A stretch of DNA of 49,618 nucleotides from Chthoniobacterales bacterium. Lineage in GTDB: Bacteria > Verrucomicrobiota > Verrucomicrobiia > Chthoniobacterales > JAATET01. The position numbers and the translations under genes are program-made. This document shows, piece by piece, positions 23,252 through 31,959 of this stretch. Position 1 is the first letter of the stretch. Each line of letters opens with the position of its first letter. The stretch covers positions 1 to 49,618 of the forward strand of contig DATCRI010000057.1 of NCBI GenBank assembly GCA_036569045.1. The letters are read 5' to 3'. The notes under the pieces were generated by a model, which was given only the letters and a program-made list of their open reading frames with translations, ran no database searches and had not been told where the DNA came from.

Positions 23252-24040
23252 ATGATTCGCATTCTTTTTCTCGGCGACATTGTCGGCGAACCGGGCCGAC
23301 AGGCTGTCATTCAGCGCGTGCCGAAACTTCGCGAGGAACGCGCCATCGATTTTGTCATCGCCAACGGAGAAAATTCCGCCGGGGGACGCGGCATCACGCC
23401 GAAGATCGCGATCGATCTGCTGCGCTGCGGCGTGGCGGTGATCACCACGGGCGATCACGTCTGGGACCAGAAGGACCTGGCCGCGTGGCTGCCGACGGAG
23501 CCCCGCGTGTTGCGCCCGGCGAACTACCCGGCGGGCGCGCCCGGCTTCAGCAGCGTCGTGCTCGAGACGGCGAAGGGCAAGGTCGCGGTGCTGAACCTCC
23601 AGGGGCGCACGTTCATGCAGCCGATTCTCGAGAATCCCTTCCACGTCGCGAACGCCGAGGTGGAGAAGCTGCGCGCCGAGACGCCGGTGATCTTCGTCGA
23701 CATGCACGCCGAGACGACGAGCGAGAAGATTGCGATGGGACGGCACCTCGACGGCCGTGTCTCCGCCGTGGTCGGCACGCACACGCACACGCAGACGGCC
23801 GACGAGCGCATCTTCCCCGGCGGCACGGCATTTCTCTGCGATGCCGGGATGTGCGGACCGGATGACTCCGTGCTCGGGCGGGCGGTCGAGCCGATCGTGG
23901 GGCGATTCCTCTCGAACCTGCCCGTGAATTTCCCGATCGCGCGCGGGCCGGTGCGGCTTTGCGGAGCGATCGTCGACATCGACGAAAGCAGCGGTCGCGC
24001 GCTGGCGATCGAGCGTTTTACGGAGTTACCGACCGCGTAG
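23252..24040 (+). CDS. YmdB-family metallophosphodiesterase
   Basis: This 262-residue protein belongs to the YmdB/TIGR00282 group of calcineurin-like phosphoesterases; B. subtilis YmdB acts on 2',3'-cyclic nucleotides and affects biofilm genes. Metal-site segments are visible in order: ILFLGDIVGEPGR, ANGENSAGGRGIT, ITTGDHVWDQKD, FVDMHAETTSEK, GTHTHTQTADERIFPGG and the family tail GTAFLCDAGMCGP. Length is normal. It lies divergent from the amidase gene with 49 bases between, so promoters must be compact. Confidence 0.93.
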   Translation: MIRILFLGDIVGEPGRQAVIQRVPKLREERAIDFVIANGENSAGGRGITPKIAIDLLRCGVAVITTGDHVWDQKDLAAWLPTEPRVLRPANYPAGAPGFSSVVLETAKGKVAVLNLQGRTFMQPILENPFHVANAEVEKLRAETPVIFVDMHAETTSEKIAMGRHLDGRVSAVVGTHTHTQTADERIFPGGTAFLCDAGMCGPDDSVLGRAVEPIVGRFLSNLPVNFPIARGPVRLCGAIVDIDESSGRALAIERFTELPTA

Positions 24041-24215
24041 AGCGGCGATACGACCAGAGCCCATTGTCGACAATCGTCGTGCCGGCGACAACCAGGCGAC
24101 GGCGCTTCTGTCGAGTCCGCGTCTGCCGGCCTGGCAGGTTGAGGCGCGTTGTAAGGTCACTGGCAAGTTGGCGAAGGAGAGGCTTGAGGGTCATTTGGGG
24201 GAAGGGATTGGTCTG

Positions 24216-24254
24216 GGGAGACAAACGGAGACAGGTGCAAATAGTCTGTCTCCC
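24216..24254. repeat. GGAGACA inverted-repeat hairpin
   Basis: GGGAGACA (24216-24223) is the reverse complement of TGTCTCCC (24247-24254), and a second copy GGAGACAG (24227-24234) is complementary to CTGTCTCC (24246-24253), with 11 bases between them. One right arm could therefore pair with either left arm. Palindromes of this kind resemble REP-like elements or ends of IS200/RAYT-type remnants, but no transposase is present. Confidence 0.5.
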
Positions 24255-24296
24255 GAAAGGTGACAATAGGTATCGCAGGGGGCTTGGATTCTTCCC

Positions 24297-24325
24297 TTGA
24301 CTTCGGGCGTGACTCGCCTCAAGTT
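24297..24325 (+). promoter_or_regulatory. Candidate rpmH promoter
   Basis: TTGACT at 24297-24302 is a near-consensus -35 box. The hexamer 17 bases later (CAAGTT, 24320-24325) is a poor -10, so the call rests on the -35 box and its place 21 bases before the rpmH start. It may use a different sigma-binding variant. Confidence 0.35.
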
Positions 24326-24345
24326 CGCGGGCTCTTTTCAAGCTT

Positions 24346-24519
24346 ATGAAACGCACGTATCAACCTTCCAAGCGCACGCGCAAGCAGCAGTTCGGCTTCC
24401 GCGCTCGGATGGCCACCAAGAATGGCCGCGCCATCCTCAACCGCCGCCGCGCTCGCGGTCGCAAGCGCCTTCTCCCGAAGGGCGTCGAAGTCCACTTCGC
24501 CCGTCACACCCAGGCGTAA
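24346..24519 (+). CDS. rpmH: Ribosomal protein bL34
   Basis: This 57-residue, strongly basic protein is L34 of the large ribosomal subunit, packed against 23S rRNA. It begins [20 protein letters not shown] and continues [20 protein letters not shown], an unmistakable signature. The C-terminal extension (after GRKRLLPKG) is slightly longer than in E. coli. It opens the conserved rpmH-rnpA-yidD-yidC-jag cluster, which in many bacteria lies beside dnaA; here dnaA is 14 kb away on the same strand. Confidence 0.97.
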   Translation: MKRTYQPSKRTRKQQFGFRARMATKNGRAILNRRRARGRKRLLPKGVEVHFARHTQA

Positions 24520-24540
24520 TTCCTCCGGCTCGCCGCATTC

Positions 24541-24921
24541 GTGGTCGAGCCGCTTCCCTTGGAACGCTTTCCCGCCTCCGCGCGGCTGCGCGAGACCAGT
24601 GAATTTCTCGCAGTGCGCGCCGAGGGGCGAATGGTCCAGGGCCGCTGGCTGCGTATGAGCGTGCTGCAGCGGCCGACCGAAGACTCCCCTTCGCCAGCCC
24701 GCGTGGGAATTGTCACGTCCCGCCGAGTCGGCGGAGCTGTGCAGCGAAATCGCCTGCGCCGACGTGTGCGCGAGATCTTTCGCGCCCGTCGCGGCTTGCT
24801 TCCCGACGGCATCTGGCTTGTGGTCACGGCGAAGCCGGGATCGTCCGTTGCGACCTTCGCGGAACTGCGCGAGGAATGGTTGCGCCTGGCGAAGCGGCTC
24901 TCTATTTTGCGGGACCCTTGA
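24541..24921 (+). CDS. rnpA: Ribonuclease P protein component
   Basis: RnpA assists the RNA subunit of RNase P in maturing tRNA 5' ends. The 126-residue protein starts at GTG 24541, and the N-terminal RFPASARLRETSEF is typical. The signature RNR segment is AVQRNRLRRRVREIFRARR, followed by GIWLVVTAKPGSSVATFAEL. It follows rpmH by 21 bases and precedes yidD by 6 bases, so all are probably one transcript. Confidence 0.94.
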   Translation: MVEPLPLERFPASARLRETSEFLAVRAEGRMVQGRWLRMSVLQRPTEDSPSPARVGIVTSRRVGGAVQRNRLRRRVREIFRARRGLLPDGIWLVVTAKPGSSVATFAELREEWLRLAKRLSILRDP

Positions 24922-24927
24922 CCCGAG

Positions 24928-25158
24928 ATGAAAGCTCTGCTGCTGGCGCTGCTCTTCGTTTACCGAGTGATTCTTCGCCCGGCGCTTCATTTTATCACGG
25001 GGCCGGGCGGATCGTGCCGCTACGTGCCGAGCTGCTCGCGTTATTGCACCGAGGCCATCGAACGGCACGGAGCGTGGCGCGGCGGCTGGCTGGGCGTCAA
25101 ACGCCTCTGCCGGTGTCATCCGTGGGGCGGGCAAGGCTATGACCCCGTGCCTCAATAA
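24928..25158 (+). CDS. yidD: YidD membrane-protein insertion factor
   Basis: This 76-residue protein has an N-terminal amphipathic or transmembrane stretch ([19 protein letters not shown]) and the family core [21 protein letters not shown] with its Cys residues, then [22 protein letters not shown]. YidD is a small membrane-associated factor that helps YidC insert inner-membrane proteins. It sits between rnpA and yidC, as is usual. Confidence 0.95.
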   Translation: MKALLLALLFVYRVILRPALHFITGPGGSCRYVPSCSRYCTEAIERHGAWRGGWLGVKRLCRCHPWGGQGYDPVPQ

Positions 25159-25189
25159 CTACTCGTTTTAGACTTACTGAATTTCTCGA

Positions 25190-26974
25190 ATGGATCGTAA
25201 AACCTGGCTCGCCGTTGGCCTTTCCATCGCCGGCATCATCCTTTTCCAGTGGTATTACCAGACGACCTACGGTCCCTACCTCAAGCAGCAGGAGAAACTT
25301 CGCGCTGAACAGGCGGCCGCGGCGCAGAGTGCCGCACCTGCGCCCACGGCATCCGCGACGCCCACAGGCACGCCCGTCACCGCGGCGGCCCCGGTGGAAC
25401 CGACGGGCCCGGTGATGACGGCCCGCAGCGAAACGCTGGCGGCGAAGGGCAAGAAGGACGCCGCGGATTTTGTCTTCAACAACGACGCGGGCGGGATCGA
25501 GTCCGTCGAGCTGCGCATGCATCGCAGCGAGGACCAGTCCCTCGTGAGCCTGAACCGCGATCGCCGCATGCCGATTGGCGCATTGGGGACGGATGCGCGC
25601 ACGGCCGTCGTCGGCTTCGACATGGCGACCGACCGCGCCAACAACGTGGTCACCTTCACGAAGCGCGAGGGCGATGGCCTCGAGATCGTGAAGAAGTTCA
25701 CCCTGCCCGCCGGGGATGCTCCCGAGGCACCCTACGTGGCGAATCTCGAGATCACGTTTCGCAACACCGGCACGACGCCGCTTTCGCGACCGGGCTACTT
25801 CCTCTCGGCAGGCGGCGCGGCCCCGATTCACAAGCACGACCTCCCGCTCTACACGCGCTTCGACTGGTCGCACGACGGGAAAATGAACGGCATCGACATC
25901 GGACATTTCGGCGCCAGCGGCCTGCCGTGGCTGGGCATCGAGTGGCGCAAGGCCTCCGATACGTTCTCCGAGGCTGTCGATCCCGTGCGTTGGGCGGCCG
26001 TCGCCAGCCAGTATTTTTGCACGATCGTGACGGCTCTCGATGAGCCGGGCAACTCGGTTGCCGCGGCGCAGTTCAAGGTGCCGGGGGCTCCCGCGGACCA
26101 GCCCATTCACGGACTCCAGGGCGCCATCGGCCTGAAGCCATTCACGATCGAACCCGGCGCAACCCGCACCCAGAAATTCCAGATTTACGCCGGCCCGAAG
26201 GAACTTTCGCGACTGCAGAAGCTCGGCTACGGCCAGGATGCCGTGATGAATTTCGGCTGGTTCGGGTTCGTGAGCAAATTCCTGCTCTGGGCGATGAACC
26301 TGCTGCACGGCGTGCTATTCGGCAGCTACGCGGCGGCGATCGTCGTTCTGACGCTTTGCATCAAGTTTGCGCTCTGGCCGCTTCAGAACAAGGCGACGAA
26401 CTCCATGCGCCGGATGGCGGCGCTCTCGCCGAAGATGACGGAGGTCCGCGAGAAGTATAAGGACGACCCGACCAAGCAGAACGAGGAGCTGATGAAGCTC
26501 TACCGCGACTACGGGGTGAACCCGTTCAGCGGCTGCCTGCCGATGCTCATCCAGATTCCGATTTTCTTCGGATTCTATTCGATGCTGGGCTCGGCGATCG
26601 AGCTGCGCAACAGCTCGTTCTTCTGGATCCGTGACCTTTCGCAGCCCGATACCATCGGCCACGTGCTTGGGATACCGATCAACGTCCTGCCGATCCTGAT
26701 GACTGGATCGATGGTCTGGCAGATGGCGATCACGCCGAAGACGGGAGACGCCATGCAGCAGCGCATGATGATGTTCATGCCGATCATTTTCCTCGCGTTT
26801 GCCTATAACTACGCCTCCGCGCTGTCGCTGTATTGGACAACGCAAAACCTTTTCTCTATCGTCCAGCTTTATCTGACGCGGAATACGCCCCTGCCGGTCC
26901 TCGAAAAGGTGAAGACGCCGGCCCGGAAGAAGCAGGACTTTTCCACGCCGAGGACTCGCAAAAAACGCCCATGA
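25190..26974 (+). CDS. yidC: Membrane protein insertase YidC
   Basis: This 594-residue insertase has an N-terminal transmembrane helix (LAVGLSIAGIILFQWYY) and an Ala/Pro/Thr-rich linker at about residues 35-80. A large periplasmic beta-domain covers about 85-350, and the five-helix insertase core about 360-570. Core landmarks are CIKFALWPLQNKATNSMRRM, LSPKMTEVREKYKDDPTKQN, YRDYGVNPFSGCLPMLIQIP and the C-terminal LYWTTQNLFSIVQLYL. The basic tail (TPRTRKKRP) is typical. It overlaps the jag gene by 4 bases. Confidence 0.96.
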   Translation: MDRKTWLAVGLSIAGIILFQWYYQTTYGPYLKQQEKLRAEQAAAAQSAAPAPTASATPTGTPVTAAAPVEPTGPVMTARSETLAAKGKKDAADFVFNNDAGGIESVELRMHRSEDQSLVSLNRDRRMPIGALGTDARTAVVGFDMATDRANNVVTFTKREGDGLEIVKKFTLPAGDAPEAPYVANLEITFRNTGTTPLSRPGYFLSAGGAAPIHKHDLPLYTRFDWSHDGKMNGIDIGHFGASGLPWLGIEWRKASDTFSEAVDPVRWAAVASQYFCTIVTALDEPGNSVAAAQFKVPGAPADQPIHGLQGAIGLKPFTIEPGATRTQKFQIYAGPKELSRLQKLGYGQDAVMNFGWFGFVSKFLLWAMNLLHGVLFGSYAAAIVVLTLCIKFALWPLQNKATNSMRRMAALSPKMTEVREKYKDDPTKQNEELMKLYRDYGVNPFSGCLPMLIQIPIFFGFYSMLGSAIELRNSSFFWIRDLSQPDTIGHVLGIPINVLPILMTGSMVWQMAITPKTGDAMQQRMMMFMPIIFLAFAYNYASALSLYWTTQNLFSIVQLYLTRNTPLPVLEKVKTPARKKQDFSTPRTRKKRP

Positions 26975-27423
26975 ACGAATCACCGAGGGAAATTCTGGAT
27001 ACCATCCTGGGTTACCTCGGCTTCGCCTTCGACATTCAGGAGCAGGAGCGCGACGGGCATCTCGTCCTGCAGGTCTACACCCGGGACGCCGGCCTCCTGA
27101 TCGGTCGCCACGAGCAGACGCTGGAGGATCTCCAGTTCCTCGTGAATCGGCTGTTGCTCGCGGAGGCTCCTGATGCGCCGCGCGTGATCGTCGATGTCGA
27201 ACACCATCGCGACATGCGCGACGACGCGCTGGTTCAAAAGGTGCAGCATCTTGCGGAAGCCGTGAGGAACGGCGGCCGCCCCCTGCAAACCGAGCCGATG
27301 AACGCCTACGATCGGCGCATCGTGCACCACACGTTCAAGGATGATCCGATGATCACGACGTGGAGTCCGCCCGAGGAGGCTCGCATGAAGCGGATCACCC
27401 TGCGGCTGCGGAAGAAAGCCTGA
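26971..27423 (+). CDS. Jag/KhpB-like KH-R3H RNA-binding protein
   Basis: This 150-residue protein starts at ATG 26971, overlapping yidC (ATGA). It has a KH-like part at about residues 5-70 (GYLGFAFDIQEQ, GLLIGRHEQTLEDLQFLVNR) and an R3H-like C-terminus at about 95-150 (NAYDRRIVHHTFKDDP, RMKRITLRLRKK), the arrangement of Jag/KhpB. The N-terminal Jag domain of longer members is absent. Such proteins bind single-stranded nucleic acid and influence cell-wall synthesis in Firmicutes; the role here is inferred only from family and from linkage to yidC. Confidence 0.92.
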   Translation: MNESPREILDTILGYLGFAFDIQEQERDGHLVLQVYTRDAGLLIGRHEQTLEDLQFLVNRLLLAEAPDAPRVIVDVEHHRDMRDDALVQKVQHLAEAVRNGGRPLQTEPMNAYDRRIVHHTFKDDPMITTWSPPEEARMKRITLRLRKKA

Positions 27424-27453
27424 GGGTGGAACTACCCCGGCAAGGCGGTCGAC

Positions 27454-27969
27454 TCAGGCCGCGATTTTTGGCGTTTCGATGGTCTCCGGCACGCCGCCAA
27501 ATTTCGGGTAGATGTAGCGGCCTGTCGTGGAGCGCAGGCGCACCAGGGCGGTCGCACGTTTGAGGCCGGCGTCGCGAAGAAATTCGAGCGAATGGAAGAG
27601 CAGGGCGCTGCCGAGACCGCGACTGCGGTATTCGTGCAGGATACAGGGACCGGTGAGGAGATTGGCTTCGGCGCCGTCCGTGGGATCGAGCACCGACGCA
27701 CCAATGATGCGGCTGCCGTGCTGAACGACCATGCAGGCCGGCGGCTTGAGGGCGAACGCGTCCTCGCAGCGTTTCTCGAGGTCGCGAGCGAAGCCCTTCG
27801 CGGTGCGGGTCCAGGCCCGCTCCATCATCAGGGCGCTTGCAACGACCTTGAGAGCGGTATCCCGCTCTTCTTCAAGGGCGGGGCGAAACACGAAGGGCGG
27901 CAGGGCCGGGCGCGACGCGTCCAGCCCTTTGCCGAGATCCCAATGGAATCGTTGCCAATCGTTAGCCAT
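27454..27969 (-). CDS. GNAT-family N-acetyltransferase
   Basis: This 171-residue protein has a GNAT fold: MVVQHGSRIIGASVL (beta 4), then LLTGPCILHEYRSRGLGSALLFHSLEFLRDAG, where RSRGLGSAL is the acetyl-CoA loop (motif A, R/Q-x-x-G-x-G/A type), and TALVRLRSTTGRYIYPKFGG near the end. The N-terminus (FHWDLGKGLDAS) does not match a named subfamily. ATG 27969 is used; an upstream in-frame codon extends into a region that looks non-coding. Substrate unknown. It is convergent with the yidC-jag operon. Confidence 0.85.
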   Translation of the reverse strand: MANDWQRFHWDLGKGLDASRPALPPFVFRPALEEERDTALKVVASALMMERAWTRTAKGFARDLEKRCEDAFALKPPACMVVQHGSRIIGASVLDPTDGAEANLLTGPCILHEYRSRGLGSALLFHSLEFLRDAGLKRATALVRLRSTTGRYIYPKFGGVPETIETPKIAA

Positions 27970-28171
27970 TACAAGGAATTGTGCGCTTCCGCGCGCAGCG
28001 GAGCGCAACGCATCATCAAATCAGGATACGTCCTGATCGTTTGTGCAGACCCACCAGACGCCCCCGAGGAGCGCTGCCGCCATAACTGTAAAAGCTGTAA
28101 GAGTGAACATGAACGCGGATGGAAATCCCAGACCGCCCCAGCTGAGTCAACACAAATTGGGAAATGTGACC

Positions 28172-28645
28172 TCATTCGGAGATTTCCCTGATCGGAGCGA
28201 ATTCCACGCCAAAAAAGTCGCGGAGCACCGCGCGATAGACCTCCTGCTTCATGGGAGCGACCGCCTCCAAGGGGAAATCCGCCGGATCGATCCAGCGGAC
28301 CGCCCGGAATTCCACGGTGGACGGGTCGACCAGCAACGCGCGGTCTTCGCCCAGAAAATCGGCGAGAAAATAGGTCTGCTCCTGCCCGCCGCAGCCGGCC
28401 TTCATTCGGCCGTTCGAATATTCGTAGCGATACGGTCCGCGTTTCTCGACGACGCGGTAAGCCGTGGCCGGCAGGGAAATTTCCTCCCAGACTTCGCGGG
28501 CAAGCGCCTCTTCCGCAGATTCCCCGGGGTCCACGCCACCCTGCGGAAATTGCCAGGCGCCGGCGATGTCGCTGCGCTCGCCGATGAGCACATGGCCGTC
28601 GTCGCGGCGAAGAATGAGGGCAACGTTGGGACGGTAGCGGATCAC
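28172..28645 (-). CDS. Nudix hydrolase, RppH/Ap4A-type
   Basis: This protein, 157 residues from GTG 28645 (VIRYRPNVALILRRDDGHVL), has the Nudix box at about residues 36-58 (GGVDPGESAEEALAREVWEE, matching GX5EX7REUXEEXGU). FQFPQGG before the box and EQTYFLADFLGED after it resemble RppH and Ap4A hydrolases, which remove pyrophosphate from 5'-triphosphorylated RNA or dinucleotides. GTG 28687 is an alternative start, adding 14 residues. The longer open frame runs across the divergent upstream region and is not used. It is transcribed away from the exported protein gene at 28783. Confidence 0.88.
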   Translation of the reverse strand: MIRYRPNVALILRRDDGHVLIGERSDIAGAWQFPQGGVDPGESAEEALAREVWEEISLPATAYRVVEKRGPYRYEYSNGRMKAGCGGQEQTYFLADFLGEDRALLVDPSTVEFRAVRWIDPADFPLEAVAPMKQEVYRAVLRDFFGVEFAPIREISE

Positions 28646-28782
28646 GCTTCCCGGAATACGGCCAGTTCCCCGGCAAGGGCCAGCCACAAATTTTTCGCGA
28701 GGCAACGAAAACTGGAAACCAGCCGCGGGCTGGTTATAGTGCTCGTTTCCACTCGCGGGACCATTCACTTCGCCGACCATTG

Positions 28783-29433
28783 ATGAAGCGTTTTTCTCTT
28801 CTTGCTGCGTTCGCCTTTCTTACGGGGACGACCGGTCTGCTCGCGCAGCAATCGCCCCAGGGCGGGAACAACAATGACAATGGCAATCGGCAGGCGCGGC
28901 CGGCTGCCGTTTCGATCTGGCGCGCGGAGCTTCCCGGCGGATCCTTTGCGGTGGCCCGCAATGCCATCGTCGGGATCAGCACGCAGCAATACATCCTCGA
29001 CGGCGCTGCGCGGGTGACCGAGGTCAACATCATCGTCACCGGCCCGTTCCAGCCGCGGTTTTATTATCTCGAGCCGCTTCCGGCGGCCACCGGTTCAGCG
29101 CTGCCCGGGGCCTCGGCGGCTGCCGTGGCGAAGGATCGTGCCCAGGATCTCGCGAACCGGGCCGTGCCTGGTGATCCCATCTGGGCCAAGGTCGTCAAAA
29201 ATTATCCCACCACCACGCACGCCGGCACGATCGAGTTTCGCCTTGAGACGCAGGAGCAGCTCGACGCGCTCTACGCCAGCGTCAACCGCACGTGGACGAC
29301 CGGGAAGGGCGAGACCTTCACCCCGGCGGGAACGACCCCGTATCACACCAAGAAAAAGAGTGAAGATGGCGAGAATGGCGATCAGGATGCCGCTTCACCT
29401 GATTCCGCCAGCCTCCCTGGCACCGAAAATTAA
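28783..29433 (+). CDS. Exported protein of unknown function
   Basis: This 216-residue protein has a signal peptide (MKRFSLLAAFAFLTGTTGLL, cleavage near LLAQ, residue 22), then an Asn/Gly/Arg-rich stretch (residues 26-40, GGNNNDNGNRQ) and a folded part from about 45 to 175 (AVSIWRAELPGGSFAVARNA, FYYLEPLPAATG). The C-terminal 30 residues are low-complexity and acidic (KKKSEDGENGDQDAASPDS). ATG 28783 is preferred over TTG 28780. I do not recognise a domain. It is upstream of purF with 21 bases between, so the two may be cotranscribed. Confidence 0.7.
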   Translation: MKRFSLLAAFAFLTGTTGLLAQQSPQGGNNNDNGNRQARPAAVSIWRAELPGGSFAVARNAIVGISTQQYILDGAARVTEVNIIVTGPFQPRFYYLEPLPAATGSALPGASAAAVAKDRAQDLANRAVPGDPIWAKVVKNYPTTTHAGTIEFRLETQEQLDALYASVNRTWTTGKGETFTPAGTTPYHTKKKSEDGENGDQDAASPDSASLPGTEN

Positions 29434-29454
29434 TCCATCCGCCGCGCGCCCGCT

Positions 29455-30927
29455 TTGAACAAACCCACGCATGAATGCGGCGTCTTCGCCGTTTACGGCC
29501 ATCCCGACGCCGCGATCCTTACTTACTACGGACTTTTTGCCCTTCAGCATCGCGGGCAGGAAAGCGCCGGCATCGTGACCTCCACCTCGCCGTCGACGCC
29601 GTTCCAGAGCCACAAGGGCATGGGCCTCGTCTCGCAGGTCTTCGGAAAGGGCGATCTCGATCAGTTGCAGGGCTCGAATGCGATTGGGCACGTTCGCTAT
29701 TCGACGACCGGCTCCAGCAATCTCAAGAACGCGCAACCGTTTGTCGTCGACACCGCCCGCGGGCAGATCGCCATCGCTCACAACGGCAACCTCGTGAATG
29801 CCGCCCAGCTCCGCGTGGAGCTCGAGGCCGAGGGCTCGATTTTTCAGACCACGGTCGACAGCGAGATCGCGCTTCATCTCCTCGCGAAGGCGCCGGAGCC
29901 GAATCCGCTTGCCGCGCTGCGCCGCATGGAGGGCGCGTTTTCCATCGTCATCATGGGCGAGAACGAGATCGTCGGCGTGCGCGATCCGTATGGCTTCCGT
30001 CCGCTTTCCCTCGGCCGGCTCGATGGCGCCTACGTGCTTTCCTCGGAGACCTGTGCGTTCGACCTCATCCACGCGGAATTCGTCCGCGAGATCGAGCCCG
30101 GCGAGGTCGTGATCATCGACAAGAACGGCATTCGTTCCGAGTGGCCGTTCCGCCAGGCGAAGAAGTCCTTCTGCATTTTCGAATACGTTTATTTCGCCCG
30201 GCCCGACAGCAACATCGACGACATGAACGTCAAGGAAGTCCGCGTGCAAATGGGCCGCGAGCTTGCCCGGCTGCATCCCGTCGAGGCCGATATCGTCGTG
30301 CCCGTGCCGGATTCCGGCATCTACGCGGCGCTCGGCTTCTCCGAGGAGCTCGGCATACCTTTCGAGCTCGCCTTCGTGCGGAACCACTACATTGGGCGCA
30401 CGTTCATTCAGCCCACGCAGCTCATTCGCGACTTCAACGTCCGAGTGAAGCTCAATCTCATCGGCGATGCCGTGCGCGGCAAACGCGTCGTCGTCGTCGA
30501 TGATTCCGTCGTCCGCGGCACCACGGCCCGCACGCGCGTCGTGAATCTCCGCGAGGCCGGCGCGAAGGAGGTGCACCTGCGCATCAGCTGTCCGCCGCAC
30601 AAGCACGCGTGCTACTACGGCATCGATTTTCCGGATCCCGAGAAACTCCTCGCGAACCAGATGTCCCAGGCCGAGATCTGCGAATACCTTGGCGCCGACA
30701 GCATCGGCTATCTCGACGTGGACGCCATGGTGCGGGCCACGGGGCGTGAAAAGGCCGGGTTCTGCATGGCCTGCTTCGACGGAAATTACCCGCTGCCCTT
30801 CGATGAAGCCTTTGACAAATACGTGATGGAAAATCGCCGCGGCAAGGCCCGCCTCCTCCCGCCGGAGGACTTCCAGCCGGGCCTGCTGCCGATGAATCGC
30901 GATTTCGCCGCCAATCTGAATTCATGA
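29455..30927 (+). CDS. purF: Amidophosphoribosyltransferase
   Basis: PurF makes phosphoribosylamine from PRPP and glutamine, the first step of purine synthesis. The N-terminal glutaminase starts after a short propeptide at Cys8 (THECGVFAVYG), giving the catalytic N-terminal Cys. The PRTase domain has the PRPP loop VVVVDDSVVRGTT (346-358). The pattern of cysteines at 240 (KKSFCIFEYVYFARPDS), 386 (HKHACYYGID), 437 and 440 (GFCMACF) matches the B. subtilis type [4Fe-4S]-binding ligands. The start is TTG 29455. Translation is coupled to purM by a 4-base overlap. Confidence 0.96.
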   Translation: MNKPTHECGVFAVYGHPDAAILTYYGLFALQHRGQESAGIVTSTSPSTPFQSHKGMGLVSQVFGKGDLDQLQGSNAIGHVRYSTTGSSNLKNAQPFVVDTARGQIAIAHNGNLVNAAQLRVELEAEGSIFQTTVDSEIALHLLAKAPEPNPLAALRRMEGAFSIVIMGENEIVGVRDPYGFRPLSLGRLDGAYVLSSETCAFDLIHAEFVREIEPGEVVIIDKNGIRSEWPFRQAKKSFCIFEYVYFARPDSNIDDMNVKEVRVQMGRELARLHPVEADIVVPVPDSGIYAALGFSEELGIPFELAFVRNHYIGRTFIQPTQLIRDFNVRVKLNLIGDAVRGKRVVVVDDSVVRGTTARTRVVNLREAGAKEVHLRISCPPHKHACYYGIDFPDPEKLLANQMSQAEICEYLGADSIGYLDVDAMVRATGREKAGFCMACFDGNYPLPFDEAFDKYVMENRRGKARLLPPEDFQPGLLPMNRDFAANLNS

Positions 30928-31937
30928 GCAAGAAAGCATACGCCGCCGCCGGCGTGGACGTGGACCTCGGCAACGTGGTCAAGAGTGGCATCCAGAAACT
31001 CGTGCGCGAGACGCATGGACCGGAAGTGCTGGGGAAGATTGGCGGCTTCGGCGGCCTCTTCCAGCCGAACTTCAAGGGGATGAAGGAGCCCGTGCTCGTT
31101 TCCAGCGTGGATGGCGTCGGCACGAAATTGAAGATCGCCTTCGCGACGGACCGCCACGACACCATCGGGCAGGATCTCGTGAATCACTGCATCAACGACA
31201 TCGCCGTCGTCGGCGCGCGTCCGCTGTTCTTCCTCGACTACCTCGCGAGCGCCACGCTCGAGCCGAAGGTCTTCACGCAGATTCTCAAGGGCTTCGCCAA
31301 GGCCTGCAAAGCTGCTGGTTGCGCGCTCATCGGCGGCGAGACGGCGCAGATGCCGGGTATGTATCAGCCCGGGGAATACGACCTCGCCGGCACCATTGTC
31401 GGCGTGGTGGACCGCGCGAGGATGCTCGACGGATCCCGCGTCAGGAAAGGTGACGTCCTCATCGGCCTCGCCTCGAATGGCCTGCACACGAATGGCTACT
31501 CGCTCGCGCGCAGCGTTCTTTTCGACACGCTCGGACTCGAGCCCAAATCGAAGCTTGCCGGCGTGAAGGGCACCCTTGCCGACGAGTTGCTCCGCGTGCA
31601 CAAGAACTACCAGCCGCTCATGGCCAGCCTGCCGACGCGCACGCTCAAGGCCGCCGCGCACATCACCGGCGGCGGATTGATCGACAACCTTCCGCGCGTG
31701 CTTCCGCAGGATTGCGACGCGGCGATCACAACCGGCTCGTGGAAGGTGCCGGCGATTTTCGAGCACATCGGCCGCGGAGGGAAAGTCGACCGCGAGGAGA
31801 TGTATCAGGTTTTCAACATGGGCATCGGCATGGTGCTTATCGTGAGCGAGAAGTCCGCGCCAGCCGTCCTCGAAAAGACGCACGGCTGCGTGATCGGCCG
31901 CATCGTTTCGGGCACGGGAGTCGTGCGCTTGGGGTGA
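30924..31937 (+). CDS. purM: Phosphoribosylformylglycinamidine cyclo-ligase
   Basis: PurM (AIR synthetase) closes FGAM to AIR using ATP. The 337-residue protein has AAGVDVDLGN at the start, VLVSSVDGVGTKLKIAF, DLVNHCINDIAVVGARPLFF, and the signature GGETAQMPGMYQPGEYDLAG, then GLASNGLHTNGYSLAR, ITGGGLIDNLPRVLP and YQVFNMGIGMVLIV. It is standard in length. It overlaps the purF stop by 4 bases (ATGA); the membrane glycosyltransferase begins 22 bases later. Confidence 0.97.
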   Translation: MSKKAYAAAGVDVDLGNVVKSGIQKLVRETHGPEVLGKIGGFGGLFQPNFKGMKEPVLVSSVDGVGTKLKIAFATDRHDTIGQDLVNHCINDIAVVGARPLFFLDYLASATLEPKVFTQILKGFAKACKAAGCALIGGETAQMPGMYQPGEYDLAGTIVGVVDRARMLDGSRVRKGDVLIGLASNGLHTNGYSLARSVLFDTLGLEPKSKLAGVKGTLADELLRVHKNYQPLMASLPTRTLKAAAHITGGGLIDNLPRVLPQDCDAAITTGSWKVPAIFEHIGRGGKVDREEMYQVFNMGIGMVLIVSEKSAPAVLEKTHGCVIGRIVSGTGVVRLG

Positions 31938-31959
31938 TCGCCGCTCGGCGACCGCGCGA

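Larger units (their letters stand above)
24041..24345. other. 305-base gap upstream of rpmH
   Basis: I see no convincing gene. The minus-strand frame over 24018-24356 is Arg/Thr-rich and looks random, though its first part could be a decayed coding remnant. The gap holds a GGAGACA-type inverted repeat (24216-24254) and a TTGACT hexamer (24297-24302) that may be the -35 box of the rpmH promoter. Confidence 0.45.

Noticed and set aside
24018-24356. 112-residue minus-strand frame upstream of rpmH
   Set aside because: It is Arg/Thr-rich with no domain; at most a remnant. It overlaps the rpmH promoter and hairpin.
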